From the NCBI GenBank assembly GCA_902635545.1, contig CACPOL010000001.1, positions 62,001 through 126,000 of the forward strand: a stretch of 64,000 nucleotides of DNA, in the 5' to 3' direction. The position numbers and the translations under genes were made by a program. The notes beneath the pieces are model-generated. The model did no database searches. It was given only the letters and a program-made list of their open reading frames with translations, and had not been told where the DNA came from. Below, piece by piece: positions 26,099 to 35,034 of this stretch. The stretch's first letter is position 1, and each line of letters begins with the position of its first letter. Source of the stretch: an uncultured Pelagibacteraceae bacterium. Lineage in GTDB: Bacteria; Pseudomonadota; Alphaproteobacteria; Pelagibacterales; Pelagibacteraceae.

Positions 26099-26818
26099 AT
26101 GAGTTTATCAATCATAATCCCTTTTTATAATGAAATCGATCAATTGAAATTTACTTTAAAAAAATTATCAACTTTAAAAAAAAAAATTAAAAATTATGAA
26201 ATTATTTTTATTGATGATTTTAGTAATGATGACTCAGAAAAATTTATTAAGAAATATACAAAAAAAAATTCTTATATCAAAATTTTTAAAAATAAAAAAA
26301 AAGGACTTGGGTCTGCTATTGAAGAGGGTATAAATAGATCAAAACTAGATTATGTTTGTATTTTCATGTGTGATATGTCTGATGATATTAACGATATTTC
26401 AAAATATTATAAAATAATTAAAAAAGAAAAAATGGATGCCGTCTTTGGTACCAGATTTTCAAAATTTTCAAAAATAAAAAATTATCCCTTATTAAAACTA
26501 ATATTAAATAGAATAGCAAATAATTTTATAAAATTAATTTTTCTTTCAAAATATAATGATTTTACTAATGCTTTTAAAATGTATAAAAGAAAAACTTTAA
26601 TAAAACTTTTACCAGTTGTATCAGAAAATTTTAACGTTTTTTTAGAATTGCCTTTAAAAATAATTACAAGAAAATATTCATTTAAGATAACCCCTATTAA
26701 TTGGAATGGTAGAAAATATGGTGAATCTAAATTTAAAATAAAAGAAATAGGTTCTATGTATATTTTTACTTTATTATATTGTTTACTAGAAAAAATTTTA
26801 TTAAATAAGCATAAATAA
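26099..26818 (+). CDS. family 2 glycosyltransferase, polyprenyl-phosphate sugar synthase-like
   Basis: The 239-residue GT-A protein has the opening SIIIPFYNEIDQL, FIDDFSNDDS (nucleotide binding), NKKKGLGSAIEEGI and CDMSDD in place of the DXD region. This series matches DPM1-like enzymes that attach mannose or glucose to a polyprenyl phosphate. No pair of C-terminal membrane helices is present, only a hydrophobic tail near the end (YIFTLLYCLL). Its stop overlaps the next gene's ATG by 1 bp, so three surface-sugar genes form a transcript. Confidence 0.85.
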   Translation: MSLSIIIPFYNEIDQLKFTLKKLSTLKKKIKNYEIIFIDDFSNDDSEKFIKKYTKKNSYIKIFKNKKKGLGSAIEEGINRSKLDYVCIFMCDMSDDINDISKYYKIIKKEKMDAVFGTRFSKFSKIKNYPLLKLILNRIANNFIKLIFLSKYNDFTNAFKMYKRKTLIKLLPVVSENFNVFLELPLKIITRKYSFKITPINWNGRKYGESKFKIKEIGSMYIFTLLYCLLEKILLNKHK

Positions 26819-27840
26819 TGAAAATTTTAGTCACTGGAGGTTGTGGTTTTGTTGGAGCAAATATTTGCCTAACATTAAATAAGAATGGCTATAAAGTTTA
26901 CTCTTTAGATAACTTGAAAAGAAATGGTTCTAAATTTAACCTAAAATTATTAAAAAAATCTAAAATTAAAAATTTTAATATCGATATTTTCAATTATAAA
27001 AAAATTAAAAGACTTCAAAAATTCGATATAATAATTGACTGTTGCGCTGAAGCAGCAGTAGAAGTTTCAAAATATCACCTGGATGAAGTAATAAATACAA
27101 ATTTAATTGGTACTTTTAATATTCTAAAGAAAGCAAAAAAAGATAAAGCTAAATTAATATTTATTTCATCAAGTAGAGTTAATTCAATTTCTTATATTAA
27201 CAATATTGTAAGAAAGAAAGTATTGAAGAAAAAAATTAAGATCAAAAAAAAAATTAATGAAGAATTCAATATTTCAGATCCAAAATCAATATATGGATTT
27301 ACAAAACTTTCATCAGAAATGTTGATAAGAGAATTCTCATATGCATACAAAGTAAAATTTATCATCAATAGATGTGGAGTTATCTCAGGCCCTTTACAAT
27401 TCGGAAAACAAGATCAGGGCTTTGTAAGTTTATGGATATGGAAACATATTCAAAAAATAAATGGTAAATACATAGGATATGGTGGTTATGGTCATCAAGT
27501 TAGAGATGTATTACATATAGATGATTTTATAAATTTAATTAAGATTCAAATTAAAAAAATTAATTCAATAAATAACAAAATATTCACTGTTGGAGGATCA
27601 ACCAAAAGTTTTACTTCATTAAAACAATTAACTAATCTATGTCAAAAAATTACTGGAAATAAAGTAAAATTTAAAAAACAATCTAAAACCTCAATATACG
27701 ATATTCCATATTTTATAACCGATAATAAAAAAGTAACTAAAACCTATAAGTGGAAACCGAATAAAAATATTAACGATGTCGTTAATGATACGTATAAATG
27801 GCTTATTAATAATAAAAAAAAAATAAAAAAGATTTTATAA
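26818..27840 (+). CDS. NAD-dependent epimerase/dehydratase (CDP-paratose/tyvelose epimerase-like), copy 1
   Basis: A 340-residue extended SDR protein with TGGCGFVGANICL (6-18), AEAAVEVSKYHLDEV, the FISSSRVNSI strand that holds the catalytic Ser, YGFTKLSSEM (Tyr and Lys), CGVISGPLQFGKQDQGFVSLW and RDVLHIDD. The GPLQFGKQDQGFV region is shared with CDP-tyvelose epimerase relatives. It is adjacent to a second, better-conserved paralogue (6 bp gap), suggesting either successive steps or a complex. Which nucleotide sugar it acts on is unknown. Confidence 0.8.
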   Translation: MKILVTGGCGFVGANICLTLNKNGYKVYSLDNLKRNGSKFNLKLLKKSKIKNFNIDIFNYKKIKRLQKFDIIIDCCAEAAVEVSKYHLDEVINTNLIGTFNILKKAKKDKAKLIFISSSRVNSISYINNIVRKKVLKKKIKIKKKINEEFNISDPKSIYGFTKLSSEMLIREFSYAYKVKFIINRCGVISGPLQFGKQDQGFVSLWIWKHIQKINGKYIGYGGYGHQVRDVLHIDDFINLIKIQIKKINSINNKIFTVGGSTKSFTSLKQLTNLCQKITGNKVKFKKQSKTSIYDIPYFITDNKKVTKTYKWKPNKNINDVVNDTYKWLINNKKKIKKIL

Positions 27841-27846
27841 AAATTT

Positions 27847-28905
27847 ATGTCAATTGTTTTAATCACAGGTTCAAGCGGTCTTGTAGGATCTGAGTCAGTC
27901 AATTTTTTCTCCAAAAAAGGCTTTAAAGTTATAGGAATAGATAACAATCTAAGAAAATTTTTTTTTGGAAATGAGGCATCTACAAGTAAAATAAAAAATA
28001 GACTTTTAAAAAATCATAAAGATTTTAAACATTACAGTACAGATATTAGAAATTACAGTTCTATTGAAAAAATTTTTAAAAAATATAAAAAAGATTTATC
28101 TTTAATTATTCATTGTGCGGCCCAGCCCTCTCACGATTATGGTAAAAACCATCCAATTATTGATTTTAATATAAATGCGACTGGTACTTTAAATTTATTA
28201 GAATTAACAAAAAAATATTGTCCAGAGGCGCCATTTATTTTTATGTCTACTAATAAAGTTTATGGGGATAATCCTAACAAATTAAATTTTATCGAAAAAA
28301 AAACAAGATGGGAATTGAGGAACAAAGATCTATTTTATAATGGAATAGATGAAAAATTTTCAATTGACCATTGCACTCATAGTTTTTTTGGCGCCTCAAA
28401 AACTTATGCAGATTTAATTGTTCAAGAATATGGGAGAAATGTAGGATTAAAAACTGTTTGTTTTAGAGCTGGTTGCATTACTGGCCCAAATCACAGTGGT
28501 GCAAAACTTCACGGTTTTTTGTCTTATTTAATAAAGAGCTGTGTGCAAAATAATGCTTATTCAATTATTGGCTATAAAGGTAAACAAGTAAGGGATAATT
28601 TGCATAGTTACGATTTAATCAATTGTTTTTGGGAATTCTTTAAAAAACCAAAAAAAGGAGCTGTTTATAATATAGGTGGAGGAAGATTCTCTAACTGCTC
28701 AATTATAGAAGCTCTCGAACTTGTTGAAAAATTAAAAAAAATTAAAATTAAAAAGAAAATTTTAAAAGAAAATAGAGTTGGTGATCATATTTGGTATATT
28801 TCAAATAATAAAAAATTTAAAAAAGATTATCCAAATTGGAAACAAAAATATAACACAAAAAAAATAATTAATGAATTGATATATTATAATTTTAAAGACT
28901 TTTAA
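27847..28905 (+). CDS. CDP-tyvelose 2-epimerase-like NAD-dependent epimerase, copy 2
   Basis: The 352 residues contain TGSSGLVGSESV (7-18), CAAQPSHDYGKNHP, NATGTLNLLEL, MSTNKVYGDNPN, FGASKTYADLIVQEYGR, FRAGCITGPNHSGAKLHGFL and GYKGKQVRDNLHS. This run of motifs is close to RfbE-type CDP-paratose 2-epimerase, which inverts C2 to give CDP-tyvelose. The dehydratase and reductase steps for CDP-paratose are not in the window. It follows copy 1 directly, and its 3' end overlaps the convergent epoxide hydrolase gene by 14 bp. The sugar made may differ from tyvelose. Confidence 0.85.
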   Translation: MSIVLITGSSGLVGSESVNFFSKKGFKVIGIDNNLRKFFFGNEASTSKIKNRLLKNHKDFKHYSTDIRNYSSIEKIFKKYKKDLSLIIHCAAQPSHDYGKNHPIIDFNINATGTLNLLELTKKYCPEAPFIFMSTNKVYGDNPNKLNFIEKKTRWELRNKDLFYNGIDEKFSIDHCTHSFFGASKTYADLIVQEYGRNVGLKTVCFRAGCITGPNHSGAKLHGFLSYLIKSCVQNNAYSIIGYKGKQVRDNLHSYDLINCFWEFFKKPKKGAVYNIGGGRFSNCSIIEALELVEKLKKIKIKKKILKENRVGDHIWYISNNKKFKKDYPNWKQKYNTKKIINELIYYNFKDF

Positions 28906-30040
28906 CTTTACTTGTAAAATTTCTTAAGTCTCGAATAAGCAAATCTGGTTTTTCTAAAGCTGCAAAATGTCCACCCCCTGAAAATTCCGACCAATGATGA
29001 ACATTAAAAATTCTTTCTATGTATGAACGAGGTGGCCATTCAGTTATTTCTTTTGGAAAAATTGCTATTCCTGCTGGTATTGGAATTTTTTTAAATTCTT
29101 TAGGAAATATGAGGCCTCCTTCTTCACGTCTTCCAAAGTAAATCCAAGAAGCACTATTAAATGTTTTAGTAAGTACATAAATCATAATATTTGATAATAA
29201 AACATCTTTAGAAAAAACACTTTCAATATCATCACTATCTAAATCAGACCAGGCATGAAATTTTTCGATTATCCATGCTGCGATACCAACTGGACTATCC
29301 ATCATAGAATAGCTCAAAGACTGAGGTTTGGTAGCTTGAATTATTCTATAACCATCCTGCATGATTTGATCCTTATCAAATTTTTTTTGCCATTTTTTTT
29401 CCTCATCAGTTTTTGGCCCATCTGGATGACGCATCACTAAACAATTTATATGAATAGCTTTGCAGTATTTTGAATGATCATATCCTAACCAATTTGAGAT
29501 AGTTGCACCCCAATCACCACCCTGAGCTATATAGTTTTTATAATTTAAATTTTCTGACATCATTTTATTCAATAATTCAGCCATTCTTCTAGGGCCAATA
29601 GGTTTGTTGGGAGCATCTGAAAACCCAAAACCAGGCAAAGAAGGTGCGATAACCGTAAAAGCATCTTCTTTATTACCTCCATATTTTTCTGGATGAGCTA
29701 ATTTTTTAATTATATCTAAAAATTCAACAACAGATCCTGGCCAACCATGCAAAAGTAAGAGAGTTTCTGGATTTTCACTACTACCTTTCTCTTTTATAAA
29801 ATGAATATCAATTCCATCAACATTTGTTTTATAGTTTGAAAAACTATTTATTTTCTTCTCAAAATTTCTCCACTTAAATTCTTTAATCCAATAGTCACAA
29901 AGTTCCTTTATATAAGAAAAATTTGTACCATATCTCCAATTATCAATATCAGGCATTGATTGCCATGGATAATCTTTAATCCTTTTGTAAATATTGGATA
30001 TTTCCACATCTGAAAAATTTATATTAAAATCTCTTATCAT
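28892..30040 (-). CDS. epoxide hydrolase (alpha/beta hydrolase, EHN family)
   Basis: Microsomal-type epoxide hydrolase of 382 residues: an N-terminal EHN region (FNINFSDVEISNIYKRIKDY, 5-24) precedes an alpha/beta-hydrolase core with the oxyanion motif HGWPGS (98-103), the nucleophile elbow GGDWGA (174-179, Asp176) and a late GGHFAALEKPD holding the general-base His. Such enzymes hydrolyse alkyl or aromatic epoxides. No signal peptide is present. The natural substrate is unknown, and the gene is monocistronic, convergent with the epimerase genes and divergent from the phosphotransacetylase gene. Confidence 0.9.
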   Translation of the reverse strand: MIRDFNINFSDVEISNIYKRIKDYPWQSMPDIDNWRYGTNFSYIKELCDYWIKEFKWRNFEKKINSFSNYKTNVDGIDIHFIKEKGSSENPETLLLLHGWPGSVVEFLDIIKKLAHPEKYGGNKEDAFTVIAPSLPGFGFSDAPNKPIGPRRMAELLNKMMSENLNYKNYIAQGGDWGATISNWLGYDHSKYCKAIHINCLVMRHPDGPKTDEEKKWQKKFDKDQIMQDGYRIIQATKPQSLSYSMMDSPVGIAAWIIEKFHAWSDLDSDDIESVFSKDVLLSNIMIYVLTKTFNSASWIYFGRREEGGLIFPKEFKKIPIPAGIAIFPKEITEWPPRSYIERIFNVHHWSEFSGGGHFAALEKPDLLIRDLRNFTSKVKSL

Positions 30041-30114
30041 TTTTGACTAATTCTTCAAATTTTTGACATAAAATCTACTATATACATTTTTAAAATTAAT
30101 TATAATTATAACTC

Positions 30115-31026
30115 ATGCTTTCTAACAAAGAAATAATTTGTCCAAACAATTTATTGGATATAGCTCATAAAAAAAAGGGTATTAAAGCTGGAATAGTTAA
30201 TGCAGGAAAACCCCTGCCAATGTTATCAGTTCAAGATGCGGTCAAAGAAAGCTTAATTGAACCAATTTTTATTGGAGACAAAAAAGAAATTTTAAAATGT
30301 GCTGAAGACTTAAAATGGGATATTTCAGATTATCAAATTATAAATGAACCAATTGAAAATAAAACAGCTGCAATTGCTGCTAAGTTAGCAAGCCAAAATA
30401 AAATTAGAATAATTGTAAAAGGACATATTCATACTGACATTTTAATGAAAGAAGTTTTGAAAAGAGAATATAATTTATTGAATAAAACTAGGTTAAGTCA
30501 TATCTGGCATATGACTATTGATAAGGAAGATCCTCCTTTAATCATTACTGATGGTGCATTAAATGTTTTGCCCAATGTAAAAACAAAAATGCATATACTT
30601 AAAAATGTGATAAATTTTTCACATAGAATAGGAATTGAGAGGCCAAAAGTTGCAATTTTATCAGCAACTGAAGAAGTATTAGATAGTGTACCAAGTTCTG
30701 TTGAAGCTGATGAACTCACTAAATTGGCTAAGGATGAAAATCTTGAAGCAGATGTTTTTGGACCTATGGCTTTTGATAATTGTATTTCAAAAAAATCTGC
30801 TGCAATTAAGGGTATTAAAAATAATGTTGCAGGTATTGCGGATATATTATTAGTTCCAAGTGTTGAAGCTGGTAACGCACTGGTCAAAATGTTAATTTAT
30901 TTTAGTGGTGCTTGTGCAGCGGGAATTGTTGTTGGTGGCAAAGTCCCAGTAGTAATAACTAGTCGTTCAGATGAAGCTCCTGCTAGATTAGCATCTATTG
31001 CTGCTGCGGTTGTAGCTTTAGATTAA
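30115..31026 (+). CDS. phosphate acyltransferase (Pta/Ptb family)
   Basis: A 303-residue enzyme of the phosphate acetyl/butyryltransferase family, transferring an acyl group between CoA and phosphate. Family segments are VKGHIHTDILMKEV, ITDGALNVLPNV, ILSATEEVLDSVPSS, DVFGPMAFDNCIS and VPSVEAGNALVKMLIYF. The length and the missing N-terminal extension fit the short Ptb/Pta form. No ackA is adjacent. It precedes the HisD/HpsN-like gene (58 bp gap). In sulfonate degraders Pta converts the acetyl-phosphate made by Xsc to acetyl-CoA; that role here is a contextual guess. Confidence 0.87.
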   Translation: MLSNKEIICPNNLLDIAHKKKGIKAGIVNAGKPLPMLSVQDAVKESLIEPIFIGDKKEILKCAEDLKWDISDYQIINEPIENKTAAIAAKLASQNKIRIIVKGHIHTDILMKEVLKREYNLLNKTRLSHIWHMTIDKEDPPLIITDGALNVLPNVKTKMHILKNVINFSHRIGIERPKVAILSATEEVLDSVPSSVEADELTKLAKDENLEADVFGPMAFDNCISKKSAAIKGIKNNVAGIADILLVPSVEAGNALVKMLIYFSGACAAGIVVGGKVPVVITSRSDEAPARLASIAAAVVALD

Positions 31027-31084
31027 TTCCTGATTGATTTAAAAGAATATTTGCTTATAACATCTCTAGAAAATATTAAGAAAA

Positions 31085-32371
31085 ATGACAATTAAATACT
31101 TAAAAAAATCACCCAAGACATCTTCAACTGATGATAATAAAACAACAGAAATAGTTAAAGAATTATTAAAAGAAATAGAAAATTCAAAAGAGGAAGCATG
31201 TATTAATCTTACAAAGAAATTTGATAAATATGAAGGAGAAATAGTTGTTTCAAAAGAGAAAATAGAAAAAATTAAAAAAGAACTAGATCAAAAAACTAAA
31301 GATGATATTCAATTTTCATACGACAGAGTAAGAAAATTTGCTGAAGCTCAATTAAAAAATTACGGACAAGATTTTGAAGTAGAACTATCACCAGGATTAT
31401 ATGCTGGTCAAAAACTTATACCAGTAAATACAGCTGGATGTTATATACCTGGTGGAAGATATGCACACATAGCTTCAGCTGTAATGAGTGTTACGACTGC
31501 AAAAGTAGCTGGTGTAAAAAATGTAATAGCCTGTAGCCCTCCGAAAGAAAAAATAGGTGCTCACCCAGCTATAATTTATACAGCTGATTTATGTGGTGCT
31601 GATAAGATTTTAAATCTAGGGGGTGTTCCTGGAATTGCAGCAATGACTAACGGGTTGTTTGATAATCCTCCGGCCGATATTCTAGTAGGTCCTGGTAATC
31701 AGTTCGTTGCTGAAGCAAAAAGAATATTATTTGGAAAAGTTGGTATTGATCTTTTTGCTGGTCCAACAGAGATAGCTGTAATTGCAGATGACAAAGCAGA
31801 TCCTGAAATGGTTGCAGTTGATTTAGTAGGTCAAGCGGAACATGGTTACAATTCTCCAGCATGGTTATACACCACAAGTAAAAGATTAGCTGAAAAAGTT
31901 TTAAAAAGGGTTCCTGAGTTAATATCTGAATTACCAGAGCTTCCAAGAAAAAGTGCTGAGGCTGCTTGGAGGGATTATGGTGAAGTTATTCTTTGCGATA
32001 CTGATGAAGAAATGGCAAAAATAAGTGATGAATATGCTCCAGAACATTTAGAAGTTCAAACACAAAACCTTGAGTGGTTTCATAAAAGACTTAAAAATTA
32101 TGGATCGTTATTTATTGGTGAAGAAACAACTGTTGCTTACGGAGACAAATGCTCAGGTACAAATCACATTTTACCTACTAAAGGGGCAGGAAGATATACA
32201 GGTGGTTTGTTTGTTGGTAAATTTATCAAAACACTAAGTTTCCAAAGAATGACTAAAGAATCCACTAAAACTGTTGGTGCAGCGTGTGCAAGAATATCAA
32301 GATACGAAGGAATGGAAGCACATGCTAGAACTGGCGATGTGAGACTTAGAAAATACGGTTATTCAAATTAG
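31085..32371 (+). CDS. histidinol-dehydrogenase family protein; candidate sulfopropanediol 3-dehydrogenase (HpsN)
   Basis: A 428-residue zinc-dependent NAD dehydrogenase that oxidises an alcohol to an acid in two steps. The HisD catalytic and metal residues are present: QAEHG (about 249-253; Gln and His zinc ligands), APEHLE (about 318-323; catalytic Glu-His), Asp in YGDKCSGTNHILPT and His in EAHARTGDVRLR. Unlike HisD, the segment after QAEHG reads YNSPAWL instead of the usual PDSQVIL, and the gene is not in a his operon. A divergent HisD homologue, HpsN, oxidises dihydroxypropanesulfonate to sulfolactate; the neighbouring pta-type and tau-type genes make that attractive. Plain histidinol dehydrogenase cannot be excluded. 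Confidence 0.8.
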   Translation: MTIKYLKKSPKTSSTDDNKTTEIVKELLKEIENSKEEACINLTKKFDKYEGEIVVSKEKIEKIKKELDQKTKDDIQFSYDRVRKFAEAQLKNYGQDFEVELSPGLYAGQKLIPVNTAGCYIPGGRYAHIASAVMSVTTAKVAGVKNVIACSPPKEKIGAHPAIIYTADLCGADKILNLGGVPGIAAMTNGLFDNPPADILVGPGNQFVAEAKRILFGKVGIDLFAGPTEIAVIADDKADPEMVAVDLVGQAEHGYNSPAWLYTTSKRLAEKVLKRVPELISELPELPRKSAEAAWRDYGEVILCDTDEEMAKISDEYAPEHLEVQTQNLEWFHKRLKNYGSLFIGEETTVAYGDKCSGTNHILPTKGAGRYTGGLFVGKFIKTLSFQRMTKESTKTVGAACARISRYEGMEAHARTGDVRLRKYGYSN

Positions 32372-32808
32372 TGACAAGACAAATTGTGTTTTTTTAGTCT
32401 CCAATAATTATATGGCCAAGGCGTTAAAAATCCAACTAAAAGCATAATTGGTAAAACCCTTAAATTTAAAATTGCACCTCCGGTTAAAACATAATCTGTT
32501 AGGTTCATTGCAACCTCCATACTTATCATAGAAATTAAGCTCATTCCTGAGGCAACTTTTAAAGCTTCGACAAAAATAAATTTTTGTCTCATCAAAACAA
32601 ATGTTTCAAATAAAATACTCGTGATTATTCCATTGATTATAGCTAAAACCATAATACCTAATACCGGAAAAGGTATTCCAGTAAGTTGGAAATACAAAAT
32701 AGTTCCCAAATCTCCAATAGCACAACCAATTAAGCACCAAAACGTATTCTGTGCACTTTTTTTCCAAGTGTTAATACAATTCCAGGTAAAAATATTTTTT
32801 TCTTTCAA
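32368..32808 (-). CDS. four-helix membrane protein, DUF4396-like
   Basis: The 146 residues contain four hydrophobic segments and the N-terminal motif WKKSAQNTFWCLIGCAIGD (15-33), with Cys25 and Cys29 in the first helix, which is typical of DUF4396 proteins. A helix includes TSILFETFVLMRQ, and the C-terminus is KKHNLSCH. The function of the family is not established; the Cys and His placement could suit metal handling, as speculation. It is 4 bp downstream of msrB and overlaps the convergent dehydrogenase gene by 4 bp. Confidence 0.7.
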   Translation of the reverse strand: MKEKNIFTWNCINTWKKSAQNTFWCLIGCAIGDLGTILYFQLTGIPFPVLGIMVLAIINGIITSILFETFVLMRQKFIFVEALKVASGMSLISMISMEVAMNLTDYVLTGGAILNLRVLPIMLLVGFLTPWPYNYWRLKKHNLSCH

Positions 32809-32812
32809 TTTA

Positions 32813-33274
32813 CTAGGTCTCAGGTTTGAAAATTAAACATAAGCCATTATTACAAAATCTTTTTCCACTTGATCCTGGTCCATCATCAAAGACATGTCCA
32901 TGGTGTACTCCGCAATTAGCACAATGATACTCTATTCTTCTCATGCCAAAAGAATAATCTATTTTAGTTTTAAAAGCACCTGGTAAAGAGTCAGTAAAAG
33001 ATGGCCAACCTGTGCCACTATCAAATTTAGCTGTTGAAGAAAAAAGCTTCGCATCACAATTAGCGCAATGGTAAAAACCTTTTCTTTTTTCAAAATTTAA
33101 AGGACTAGAATACGGTTTTTCTGTACCTTCATTAAACATTATGTCTTTCTGTTCTATTGTTAAATCAGAATTAAAAATTTTTTTTGAAGCAGAGTGCAAA
33201 AATTTGTATGGCAATAAAAATACTGCAAAAAAAGAAAAACTTAGGTTTTTTAAAAATTTTCTTTTAGAAATCAT
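32813..33274 (-). CDS. msrB: exported methionine-R-sulfoxide reductase
   Basis: Reduces methionine-R-sulfoxide in proteins. The 153 residues include an N-terminal hydrophobic export or anchor segment (KRKFLKNLSFSFFAVFLLP, 4-22), the two zinc CxxC pairs (70/73 and 118/121), the GTGWPSF loop (87-93), the substrate-binding HHGHVFDDG (124-132) and the catalytic Cys141 in KRFCNNG (the usual motif is RYCINS). The export signal implies repair of periplasmic proteins. It overlaps the LysE gene by 4 bp (ATGA), giving a lysE-msrB-DUF4396 operon. Confidence 0.93.
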   Translation of the reverse strand: MISKRKFLKNLSFSFFAVFLLPYKFLHSASKKIFNSDLTIEQKDIMFNEGTEKPYSSPLNFEKRKGFYHCANCDAKLFSSTAKFDSGTGWPSFTDSLPGAFKTKIDYSFGMRRIEYHCANCGVHHGHVFDDGPGSSGKRFCNNGLCLIFKPET

Positions 33275-33900
33275 GTTCTCTTAATATTAAAAAAAATGAA
33301 TATATCAATTAGCACATATGCCACAATTAAACTCATAAATATGACTATAAAGAAATTTATTCTTATCCATATATTGTCATCTTTTAAAAATTTAGACAAT
33401 GTTTTTGATAAATAACCAATAAAGAAGAAAAACAAAAATGATGAGATTGATGCACCTAAACCAAAATAATATTTATTTAATATAGAAAAATTTTTTGAAA
33501 AATTTCCTAAAAAAAAAACAGTATCGGAATAAACATGTGGATTAAGATAAGTAAAACCTAATGTCTTAATTATAATTTGATTTAAGGATATTTTTTTAAA
33601 TTTCCTCTTAATATCTATTTTATTAGATTTTATTTTTATTTTCTCGTATATGAAATTGACTAAAAATATAACAAGTAAAATATTTAAAATAAGCTCAATA
33701 TATTTATTGAAATAATTGCCAAAATATTGAAATAAAAATATTCCTAAAAAAATTAATAATAAATCAGATACTGCACATATTAAACAAACTAAAAAAATAT
33801 ACTGTTTTTTAAGGCCTTGTTCTATAACAAATATATTTTGTGCTCCAATTGCTAGAATTAAACTTAAACCTGTAAAGAAACCCAATACAAGGTATTCCAT
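33271..33900 (-). CDS. LysE family amino acid exporter
   Basis: A 209-residue inner-membrane exporter with six hydrophobic segments. The N-terminal FFTGLSLILAIGAQNIFVIEQG (8-29) is the signature of LysE/ArgO proteins, and VSDLLLIFLGI follows. A later segment TLGFTYLNPHVYSDTVFFLG contains the conserved NPH. The exported substrate, likely a basic amino acid, is inferred from the family. First gene of an operon with msrB (4 bp overlap) and the DUF4396 protein. Confidence 0.92.
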   Translation of the reverse strand: MEYLVLGFFTGLSLILAIGAQNIFVIEQGLKKQYIFLVCLICAVSDLLLIFLGIFLFQYFGNYFNKYIELILNILLVIFLVNFIYEKIKIKSNKIDIKRKFKKISLNQIIIKTLGFTYLNPHVYSDTVFFLGNFSKNFSILNKYYFGLGASISSFLFFFFIGYLSKTLSKFLKDDNIWIRINFFIVIFMSLIVAYVLIDIFIFFNIKRT

Positions 33901-33979
33901 GTATTTTTTAAGAAAGATTTAACACTATAAATGTAAACTTAACTTTTTTAGTAATAAATCTATAATTGATAAATACTTA

Positions 33980-34390
33980 TTACTCAGCATTAGCTGTTAA
34001 AGTTTTTATTTCTAAAACATTTTCGTTAGGATCTTTTATAAAAAAAGTCTCCTGTTCGTACTTAGTACCTTTAAATCTTAAATATGGTTCATCATAATAT
34101 TTATGACCATTCTTTTTTAATCTATTTTTAAGAGCATCAAAATCTTTTCTAGATAGGTGAACACCAAAATGAGGTACTGAAACATTACCCATATCCACAT
34201 CGTGTCTTTCATTATCTAATTTATGCTCACTAGCATGAAGGGTAAGTTCATTGCCCCAAAAATCAACATCAGCCCATTCCTGAGCAGAATTATCAAGTCG
34301 ACAGCCCAATGTCTCACTGTAAAATTTTTTAGCTGTTTCCAGGTCACCACATGGTATAGCAAGATGAAAACAATTAGTATTTTTGTACAT
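33980..34390 (-). CDS. VOC (glyoxalase/dioxygenase fold) family protein
   Basis: The 136 residues form one VOC double unit: HLAIPCGDLETAKKFYSETLG (9-29) is the N-terminal module and HFGVHLSRKDF, then TFFIKDPNENVLEIKT the C-terminal. His9, the second His near 75 and Glu in VLEIKT are in place to bind a metal. The family includes glyoxalase-like lyases, isomerases and dioxygenases. The specific reaction is not apparent. It stands alone, divergent from cysE. Confidence 0.85.
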   Translation of the reverse strand: MYKNTNCFHLAIPCGDLETAKKFYSETLGCRLDNSAQEWADVDFWGNELTLHASEHKLDNERHDVDMGNVSVPHFGVHLSRKDFDALKNRLKKNGHKYYDEPYLRFKGTKYEQETFFIKDPNENVLEIKTLTANAE

Positions 34391-34461
34391 AATATCTCCT
34401 TTTAAATCTGAATATAATCATTATATATCTGTCATATTTTTATATCAAGCTAACAAATTTT

Positions 34462-35034
34462 ATGAATGAATACTTACAATCTATAATTGACAGAGATCCT
34501 GCGGCAAAATCTAAATTAAGTTTAATATTAACTTACCCAGGTGTTAAAGCTATTTTTTTTCACAAAATTGCTAATTTTTTTGCTATCGCAAAATTTGATT
34601 TAATCGCGAGAATAATTTCTCAATTTTCTAGATTTTTAACTGGTATTGAAATTCATCCGAAAGCAAAAATAGGAAAAAATTTATTTATAGATCATGGTAT
34701 GGGGGTAGTAATTGGTGAAACATCTGAGATAGGAAATAATGTAACAATTTATCATAATGTTACTTTAGGTGGAATTGCACCAAGTATAAATGCAAATAAT
34801 CAACGAAATACTAAAAGACATCCAACATTAGAAGATAACGTTGTAGTTGGATCTGGAGCTCAGATTTTGGGGCCAATAACTGTTGGGAAAAATTCTTTAA
34901 TCGGTGCAAATGCAGTGGTTACTAAAAATGTACCAGAGAAATCAATAATGGTAGGAATTCCAGCAACAAGGGTTGGTGATGCTGCAAAAGGATTCCAGCC
35001 TTATGCAGTTACTGATAAAGATAAAGATCAATGA
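34462..35034 (+). CDS. cysE: serine O-acetyltransferase
   Basis: Makes O-acetylserine from serine and acetyl-CoA, the first step of cysteine synthesis. The 190 residues are the short form with a brief helical N-terminus and a left-handed beta-helix of hexapeptide repeats ([20 protein letters not shown] at 73-92, then [15 protein letters not shown]). The catalytic Asp-His pair (DHG) is visible. It overlaps cysK by 4 bp (ATGA), so the two enzymes are made together and may form the cysteine synthase complex. Confidence 0.94.
   Translation: MNEYLQSIIDRDPAAKSKLSLILTYPGVKAIFFHKIANFFAIAKFDLIARIISQFSRFLTGIEIHPKAKIGKNLFIDHGMGVVIGETSEIGNNVTIYHNVTLGGIAPSINANNQRNTKRHPTLEDNVVVGSGAQILGPITVGKNSLIGANAVVTKNVPEKSIMVGIPATRVGDAAKGFQPYAVTDKDKDQ

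Noticed and set aside
26077-26115. Start of the GT-C-like membrane protein at 26115
   Set aside because: It would overlap the start of the divergent GT2 gene. The ATG at 26076 leaves a 22 bp gap for regulation.
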